DNA of 64,000 nucleotides, from assembly GCF_900115225.1 (NCBI RefSeq), contig NZ_FOVR01000003.1, forward strand, positions 312,017 to 376,016, read 5' to 3'. Source of the stretch: Cohaesibacter marisflavi (GTDB lineage Bacteria; Pseudomonadota; Alphaproteobacteria; Rhizobiales; Cohaesibacteraceae). The position numbers and the translations under genes were made by a program. Under the pieces are notes generated by a model, which saw only the letters and a list, made by a program, of their open reading frames with translations, searched no databases and was not told the origin of the DNA. Below, one piece after another: positions 59,215-64,000 of the stretch; positions within the stretch are counted from its first letter, which is position 1; every line of letters starts with the position of its first letter.

Positions 59215-60444
59215 TCAGGACATTTTCTCGGCAGCGCGGGCGAGAGCCTCTTGCGCTTCCTGACTCGCCGGATGCGAATAGGAAAGATCCATGGCGCTCG
59301 GTTCGGCCTCGATAGGGCGTGACCAGAGCGCAGCAAAGGTCTGTTCAATATCGGCACCCTCATAAAGAATACGGCGAACGGCCTCACAGATCGGCATGGT
59401 AACGCCAAGACGACGGGCCAGATCGGTGATGGAGCGGGCATTGGCCTCGCCTTCAACCACGATATGGCGCCCCTCAAAGCAGTCTTTCCGCTCGATCCCC
59501 TGCCCCAATTGCAGACCAAGGGACATGTTGCGCGATGTCGGCGAGGAACATGTCAGCGTCAAATCACCAACGCCAGACAGACCGGCGACGGTTTCGCGGC
59601 GTCCGCCGAGCTTCTCGGCCAGCACCATCATCTCATCGATGCCACGGGTGATCAGCGCTGCGCGGGTATTTTCGGCAAAGCCAACACCCTGCATCATGCC
59701 GCAAGCGATGGCGACCACGTTTTTGACAGCCCCGCCGATTTCAACGCCCACCAGATCGTCAGAGACATAAGCGCGAAAGGCTTCTGTGCTGAGCGTCATG
59801 GCAAAGCGTACGGCCGGGCTTTCATCCGGTGTCAATCTGTCCGCATAACTGAAAGGAAAGGCCGACACGACAGCCGTCGGATGGCCTATCGCGGTTTCGC
59901 GGGCAAAGGTCGGCCCGGAAATGACACCAACCGAATGATTGGCCAGTTCGGACTCGGCAACCTGGGTCATAAGAAGGCCTGTATCCGCTTCAATCCCCTT
60001 GGCGCATACAGCAATAGGCACACCTTCGGGAATATGGGCAGCGACCTGTTCGGAAACGGCGCGAATGGCGCTGGACGGCACAACGATCATTACAGCGTCG
60101 GCATCAGCCAGCGCAGCTTGTAGATCTGAGGTCGCCTTGAGGGTGCGCGGCAATTCGCAGTCGGGCAGAAACACAGAGTTTGTGTGCGCCTCGTTGATTT
60201 CGTTGACCACCTCTTCAGAGCGGCCCCAGAGGATCGTCTTCGTTCCGGCGCGCGCTGCCGTTGCGGCAAGAGCCGTGCCCCACGACCCCGCGCCAACCAC
60301 CGTTAGCGACGAAAAGGGGTGCGCGTGGGTTTCATCATTTTCCGGCAAAGAGGTTTCAGGGCGCGAGCTTTTTTCCTCTGCATCTGAGGGAGTTATCGGG
60401 CTCGCGGGCGTAAATTCAGCGACAGGAACCTGCCGTCCGCCCAT
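59215..60444 (-). CDS. gpsA: Glycerol-3-phosphate dehydrogenase [NAD(P)+]
   Basis: From ATG 60444, which has an excellent GGAGG site, a 409-residue enzyme that reduces dihydroxyacetone phosphate to glycerol-3-phosphate. The dinucleotide motif SLTVVGAGSWGTALAATAARAG begins near residue 47; IAVCAKGIEA, GGAVKNVVAIACGMMQG and SGVGDLTLTCSSPTSRN are the substrate and catalytic motifs. The first 45 residues are Pro/Ser/Glu-rich and absent from typical GpsA. As the first gene of the ggp operon it likely supplies acceptor for glucosylglycerol; a housekeeping gpsA may exist elsewhere. Confidence 0.92.
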   Translation of the reverse strand: MGGRQVPVAEFTPASPITPSDAEEKSSRPETSLPENDETHAHPFSSLTVVGAGSWGTALAATAARAGTKTILWGRSEEVVNEINEAHTNSVFLPDCELPRTLKATSDLQAALADADAVMIVVPSSAIRAVSEQVAAHIPEGVPIAVCAKGIEADTGLLMTQVAESELANHSVGVISGPTFARETAIGHPTAVVSAFPFSYADRLTPDESPAVRFAMTLSTEAFRAYVSDDLVGVEIGGAVKNVVAIACGMMQGVGFAENTRAALITRGIDEMMVLAEKLGGRRETVAGLSGVGDLTLTCSSPTSRNMSLGLQLGQGIERKDCFEGRHIVVEGEANARSITDLARRLGVTMPICEAVRRILYEGADIEQTFAALWSRPIEAEPSAMDLSYSHPASQEAQEALARAAEKMS

Positions 60445-61178
60445 CTGCCACCCTCCAAAAAGAGAATCCCAAAGAGTTCGAACTGCTACACCATCCAGCA
60501 CTTTATTTCTCCGTAAAACAAACATCATCAATCGCAAATTCGCTCGTATTTTCTGTTTTTAGGTTTCGCCCCTTCAGCAAACCACAAAGCTCGGGGCCTT
60601 TGAAAAAGTACGGTCTTGGTCTGGTAGAAAATCAGGACATGTCTTTGCTTGAGAAACATCTCATGATTGCCTGCCAGCGGATCGCTCCAACTGGTCAACG
60701 CGCCAAAATGGATTTGGTTTCAAAATTTTTTGAATAAATTTTTGTGACGTGACTATTTGTGGCTCCAAGCCCGAAAACTCGATAAAAATGGAAAATATAG
60801 TTTTAATGGCTCCATGTCAAATTTCACCAAAATCCTATTTCTTAAAACAAATCTATTCTATTGGTCGTATTTTATACGTTTATTCTATAATTGAAAACTT
60901 ATTACAGCATCTATTTTAAAATTTTTTTCTTTAATTATATTTCAAAAATTTTCGACAAGCCATATGACGCGCAAGTTTAAACCAAGACAAACCCAAGCTA
61001 ATTCGGGCGACAACAGTATAGAGGCAAGGAGAATCAATCGCCCTTGATGAGGGATTGGGCATGCTTAATTTTTACTCAAAACAAAAACCCGCAGCCGGAG
61101 AATGCCTCCAACTGCGGGGTTCTTCACGTCCATTTGTGTCAGGGGCTCCCCACTGAAACCGGGCTGATGCGACAGCCC
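60445..61178. other. Long AT-rich intergenic region
   Basis: About 730 bases, extremely AT-rich from about 60710 to 60960. It must hold the gpsA-ggp operon promoter. I see no EcfG motif and no supported gene; a frame at 61044-61343 overlaps the reductase terminator and gene. An imperfect stem AACCCGCAG / CTGCGGGGTT at 61086-61121 is a likely terminator for the minus-strand reductase gene. Confidence 0.5.
61086..61121 (-). terminator. Probable terminator after the tartronate semialdehyde reductase gene
   Basis: Stem AACCCGCAG / CTGCGGGGTT (one extra base) with a 17-base loop; on the minus strand it ends in GGGTTTTTGT. Confidence 0.65.
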
Positions 61179-62060
61179 TCATGCCACGGTGTGGTTGGCC
61201 ATCATTTCAAGCGCCTTGACCATGGCGGAGTGATCCCATGCGGAGCCACCATTGGCCTTGCAGGCATTGAACAACTCCTGCGCGGTGGCTGTGTTGGGCA
61301 GGCTGATGCCCATGGCGCGTGCGTTGGAAAGCGCCAGATTTAGATCCTTCTGGTGCAGTTCAATGCGGAAGCCCGGATCAAAGGTGCGATTGATCATGCG
61401 TTCACCATGGATCTCGAGGATCTTGGAAGAGGCAAATCCACCCATCAATGCCTCCCGCACCTTGGCAGGATCAGCCCCGGCCTTGGAGGCAAAGAGCAGC
61501 GCTTCACTCACCGCTTCGATATTGAGTGCTACAATGATCTGGTTGGCGACCTTGCAGGTCTGGCCATCGCCATTGCCTCCAACAAGCGTGATATTCTTGC
61601 CCATCAAGTCGAACAGAGGCTTGACCGTCGCAAAGCCCTCCTCGGATCCACCACACATGATGGTGAGAGACGCCGCCTTGGCCCCCACCTCACCACCGGA
61701 GACCGGCGCATCGACATATTCGCAGCCCAGCTCGTTGACTTTTTTTGCAAATTCCTTGGTGTCGACTGGTGAAATCGAACTCATATCGACAACGGTCTTG
61801 CCTGCAGCCAATCCCTCAGCTACACCATTTTCGCCAAACAGCACAGCGGCCACATGAGGTGTATCAGGCACCATGACGATGATGATATCAGATTGTTCTG
61901 CCACGTCCTTCGAGGATGCTGCTACCTTCGCGCCCTTGGCCTTGAGGCTATCAGGCACCCCGATGACGTCAAAGGCGACCAGTTCGTGGCCTCCATCCAG
62001 CAGATGCTCTGCCATTGGTGCACCCATAATGCCTGTGCCGATAAAACCTACTTTGCTCAT
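61179..62060 (-). CDS. garR: 2-hydroxy-3-oxopropionate (tartronate semialdehyde) reductase
   Basis: A 293-residue member of the beta-hydroxyacid dehydrogenase family. Motifs: VGFIGTGIMGAPMAEHLL (NAD binding, 4-21), YVDAPVSGGEVGAKAASLTIMCGG (about 116-139, substrate loop), CKVANQIIVALNIEAVSEAL with the catalytic lysine (about 170), and KDLNLALSNARAMG. Length and pattern match GarR/GlxR, which reduce tartronate semialdehyde to D-glycerate. Clustered with an HpaI/GarL aldolase, so a glucarate/galactarate pathway is likelier than the glyoxylate carboligase route, which would need gcl nearby. Confidence 0.9.
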   Translation of the reverse strand: MSKVGFIGTGIMGAPMAEHLLDGGHELVAFDVIGVPDSLKAKGAKVAASSKDVAEQSDIIIVMVPDTPHVAAVLFGENGVAEGLAAGKTVVDMSSISPVDTKEFAKKVNELGCEYVDAPVSGGEVGAKAASLTIMCGGSEEGFATVKPLFDLMGKNITLVGGNGDGQTCKVANQIIVALNIEAVSEALLFASKAGADPAKVREALMGGFASSKILEIHGERMINRTFDPGFRIELHQKDLNLALSNARAMGISLPNTATAQELFNACKANGGSAWDHSAMVKALEMMANHTVA

Positions 62061-62134
62061 AAGAAAAGCTCCTTGTCTGGTGCGCCCGAGGGCGCCAGTT
62101 CAATTGGGTTGATTATTGAGCGAGACGAACCGCC

Positions 62135-62914
62135 TCAGGCCTGTTTGAATTCCGCAAGTTTTGCCATGGCGGCATTGCGCATGAGCGCCACTTCAGCACC
62201 AAGCGCCACAAAGCTGTAGCCCCATTCGAGATAGCGCTGTGCATCTGCGGTAACAGGCGCCAGCGTGCCAATGGGAACACCCTTGGATTTGCACTCGTCA
62301 CAGAGATATTTCATCATACCCTGCACGTCCTTGTGGCCCGGATCACCCAGATGATTCATGCTGGCCGCCAGATCGGATGGGCCGATAAAGACGCCGCCCA
62401 GATTTTCCACTTCGCAAATCTGCTCGATGCGCTCGGCAGCACTGGCCGTTTCCACCTGAACCAGTGCACAGGCGCGCTCGTTGGCAGACTGGATATAGCC
62501 AGCCTCGGCCCCGTAGGAGCAGGATCGATGCATGGTCGCAACCCCGCGCACGCCTTCAGGCGGATAGCGCATGGCGGCAACGGCAGCTTCGGCCTCTTTC
62601 TCATCCTGCACATAAGGAAAGAGAATGGTGCGGAAGCCAATATCCATGTAGCGCTTGATCAGCACCGGATCGTTCCAGGTAGCCCGAACGACTGGCTCAC
62701 TCCCACAGCCTCGGAGGGCCTGTAGTTGAGGTATCAGAGTGGTCAGCTCGTTCGGGGCATGCTCAGCATCAAGGACGAGCCAGTCGAATCCGACCGCGCC
62801 GATCACCTCTGCGCCAATATTGCTGGTCAGAGCCAGCCAAAGCCCGAATTGGGTTTCACCCTTCTTGATGGCTTCCATGAAGCGATTTTCTGGTGGGTTA
62901 ATCAGATTTGTCAT
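62135..62914 (-). CDS. garL: HpcH/HpaI-family aldolase, probable 2-dehydro-3-deoxyglucarate aldolase
   Basis: A 259-residue class II, metal-dependent aldolase. Motifs: QFGLWLALTSNIGAEVIGAVGFDWLVLDAEHAPN (about 21-54; catalytic His in EHAPN), GFRTILFPYVQDEKEAEAAVAAMRYPPEGVRGV (about 91-123; the conserved Arg) and QVETASAAERIEQICEVENLGGVFIGPSDLAASM, whose E and D bind the metal. GarL splits keto-deoxy-glucarate into pyruvate and tartronate semialdehyde; the next gene reduces the latter, giving a two-step route. Members vary in substrate, so the exact one is not sure. Confidence 0.85.
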   Translation of the reverse strand: MTNLINPPENRFMEAIKKGETQFGLWLALTSNIGAEVIGAVGFDWLVLDAEHAPNELTTLIPQLQALRGCGSEPVVRATWNDPVLIKRYMDIGFRTILFPYVQDEKEAEAAVAAMRYPPEGVRGVATMHRSCSYGAEAGYIQSANERACALVQVETASAAERIEQICEVENLGGVFIGPSDLAASMNHLGDPGHKDVQGMMKYLCDECKSKGVPIGTLAPVTADAQRYLEWGYSFVALGAEVALMRNAAMAKLAEFKQA

Positions 62915-63167
62915 TCCGGTTCCTCCCCGTTATGCGGCCCATCGCTCCCGAGCAGACGCAAGGGCAGCGATCAAGGCAACAATGCTTGTGACAGGACAAC
63001 CAGATAGACAGAGGAAATGGGCATTGCGCCCGAAACAACACACGGAATCACGCACGCCCTTCACCAAGCGCCATCGGCTTAGCTGGAGGAAAGGCAGAAA
63101 GACCGTGTGGGTAACTCCTCCCAAATCACACACTTTGTCCATCACAATCTCGATATTGACCATATTA

Positions 63168-63182
63168 ATTAATCTGTTTAAT
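63168..63182. promoter_or_regulatory. Candidate regulator site 1 in the garL-gntR intergenic region
   Basis: ATTAATCTGTTTAAT, a palindrome (ATTAA-N5-TTAAT). With flanks it matches the site at 63308 in 19 of 22 positions; the two copies are exactly 140 bases apart. Confidence 0.55.
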
Positions 63183-63307
63183 TTTCCAAGAGAAAATCGC
63201 ATATTTTTTAAATTTTACAGAGAAAATGTCCAAAATCAGCGGACTTTATGTGGAAACTTGGCGGAACTGGTCTAACGGACTTGCAAAAATCAATCACAAA
63301 ATAAATA

Positions 63308-63322
63308 ATTAACCTGATTAAT
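63308..63322. promoter_or_regulatory. Candidate regulator site 2 in the garL-gntR intergenic region
   Basis: ATTAACCTGATTAAT, a palindrome with the same half-sites and CTG core as site 1. It lies 134 bases before the regulator's start codon. Confidence 0.55.
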
Positions 63323-63455
63323 TTTTTGCATTTCGACACCAAGAGTCGACTCTTTTCCTTGCGAAGCCTTGCGTGAGACGGTCTAAAGACTGCAGGACTG
63401 GGGCGCGGCAGGACTGGGGCAATGGAAAATCTGAGTAGCATGAAACGGGAAAGCA

Positions 63456-64000
63456 ATGTCGGTTGAAGAAGCAAACACAGCGTCAGGCGGCTCACTCACG
63501 GACCGGACTGCCAGACAGATAGAACAAATGATCGCCGAGCGCTCCCTGAAGCCGGGAGATCGCCTACCCACTGTGCAAGATCTCAGCCGCAGGCTTGGAG
63601 TCAGCCTGTCTGTCGTGCGCGAAGCCATTGCTTCGCTACGCGCAGGGGGCGTGCTTCACACACGCCGAGGCGCAGGCATCTTTGTCGCAGAACCCAGCGC
63701 CATAGACAATCGTGGCCTGTTCTTTGGCGATCTGTCTCAGATCTCGTCTGTCGTGGAAATTCTTGAATTGCGCCTTGCCGTCGAAGTGGAAGCTGCCGGG
63801 CTTGCTGCCGAGCGTCACTCCATGGCGCAAGAGTCGCGCATTTATGAGGCCTATGAGGCGATTGAAGCGGTTATGGAGCTGGGAGGCACGGGCGAAGCGG
63901 AGGATTCGCTTTTTCACATTGCCATTGCAGAGGCAACGAACAATCGACGCTTCGTCGATTTTCTGACCCAGTTGGGCAACGCGATGATTCCGCGTAACAA
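63456..64000 (+). CDS. GntR-family regulator, FadR subfamily (partial, runs off the window)
   Basis: An ATG at 63456 with a GGGAAAG site opens a frame that has no stop before base 64000 (181 codons visible). Residues 14-77 are a GntR winged helix (RTARQIEQMIAERSLKPGDRLPTVQDLSRRLGVSLSVVREAIASLRAGGVLHTRRGAGIFV split into helices and wing). From about 95 the FCD ligand domain begins: EILELRLAVEVEAAGLAAER, then DSLFHIAIAEATNN, with the D and first H of the metal site. It is divergent from garL and most likely represses the aldolase/reductase pair until a sugar acid binds. Confidence 0.9.
   Translation, partial: MSVEEANTASGGSLTDRTARQIEQMIAERSLKPGDRLPTVQDLSRRLGVSLSVVREAIASLRAGGVLHTRRGAGIFVAEPSAIDNRGLFFGDLSQISSVVEILELRLAVEVEAAGLAAERHSMAQESRIYEAYEAIEAVMELGGTGEAEDSLFHIAIAEATNNRRFVDFLTQLGNAMIPRN

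Larger units (their letters stand above)
62915..63455. other. Divergent intergenic region of the aldolase module
   Basis: About 540 bases between garL (minus) and the GntR-type gene (plus), AT-rich from 63130 to 63330. It holds the two candidate operator palindromes and must contain both promoters. Short minus-strand frames across it are not supported. Confidence 0.5.

Overview
The window looks like chromosomal DNA of a marine or brackish alphaproteobacterium of the Hyphomicrobiales (Rhizobiales) type, possibly near Cohaesibacter or the Stappiaceae; that placement is inference from gene content. Pointers are the PhyR-NepR-EcfG general stress response (found only in Alphaproteobacteria), HWE-type kinases, IalB and DUF992 proteins, an ispH-thrB pair, and a MutL carrying the endonuclease motif. 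I see no tRNA, rRNA, CRISPR array, insertion sequence, prophage or attachment site.

Layout. 1-14 kb is mostly core: ialB-like, a GFA-type zinc enzyme, the ispH-thrB operon, two lipoproteins, an XRE regulator, dgkA, mutL, tadA, an rluB-type pseudouridine synthase with very long basic tails, and rsmD. 14-23 kb holds a membrane-embedded chemoreceptor, an EamA transporter, a tandem universal stress protein and a large acyl-CoA synthetase/GNAT fusion. 23-27 kb has two convergent, unusual genes: a phosphotransferase/ATPase two-domain protein whose active-site motifs are altered, and an ammonium-transporter-like membrane domain fused to a decayed histidine-kinase module. 27.5-30.4 kb is the tightly coupled DUF2157-DUF4401-GDYXXLXY membrane gene set. 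32.5-39.4 kb is a sensory block: two Cache chemoreceptors flanking a PAS-GGDEF-EAL protein.

42-56 kb is a general-stress-response island. The central genes phyR, nepR and ecfG lie with two HWE/HisKA_2 kinases, CsbD, DUF1328, Dps, DUF883/holin-like membrane proteins, a PRC-barrel secreted protein, DUF992 and a PQQ glucose dehydrogenase. Seven perfect GGAAC-N16/17-CGTT promoters (the EcfG consensus) stand in front of genes in this island, so most of it is probably one regulon transcribed by its own resident sigma factor.

56.7-60.5 kb is an apparent operon for the compatible solute glucosylglycerol: gpsA makes glycerol-3-phosphate, a GT20 enzyme very like cyanobacterial GgpS adds glucose, and a HAD phosphatase removes the phosphate. 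61-64 kb is a glucarate/galactarate-type module: tartronate semialdehyde reductase, a HpaI/GarL aldolase and a divergent GntR/FadR regulator that runs off the end of the window. Two near-identical 15-bp palindromes lie in the shared intergenic region and are candidate operators.

Long AT-rich stretches (about 19.06-19.26, 32.15-32.45, 37.4-37.65, 60.7-60.96 and 63.13-63.33 kb) interrupt an otherwise moderately GC-rich sequence and lie upstream of signalling, transport or catabolic genes.
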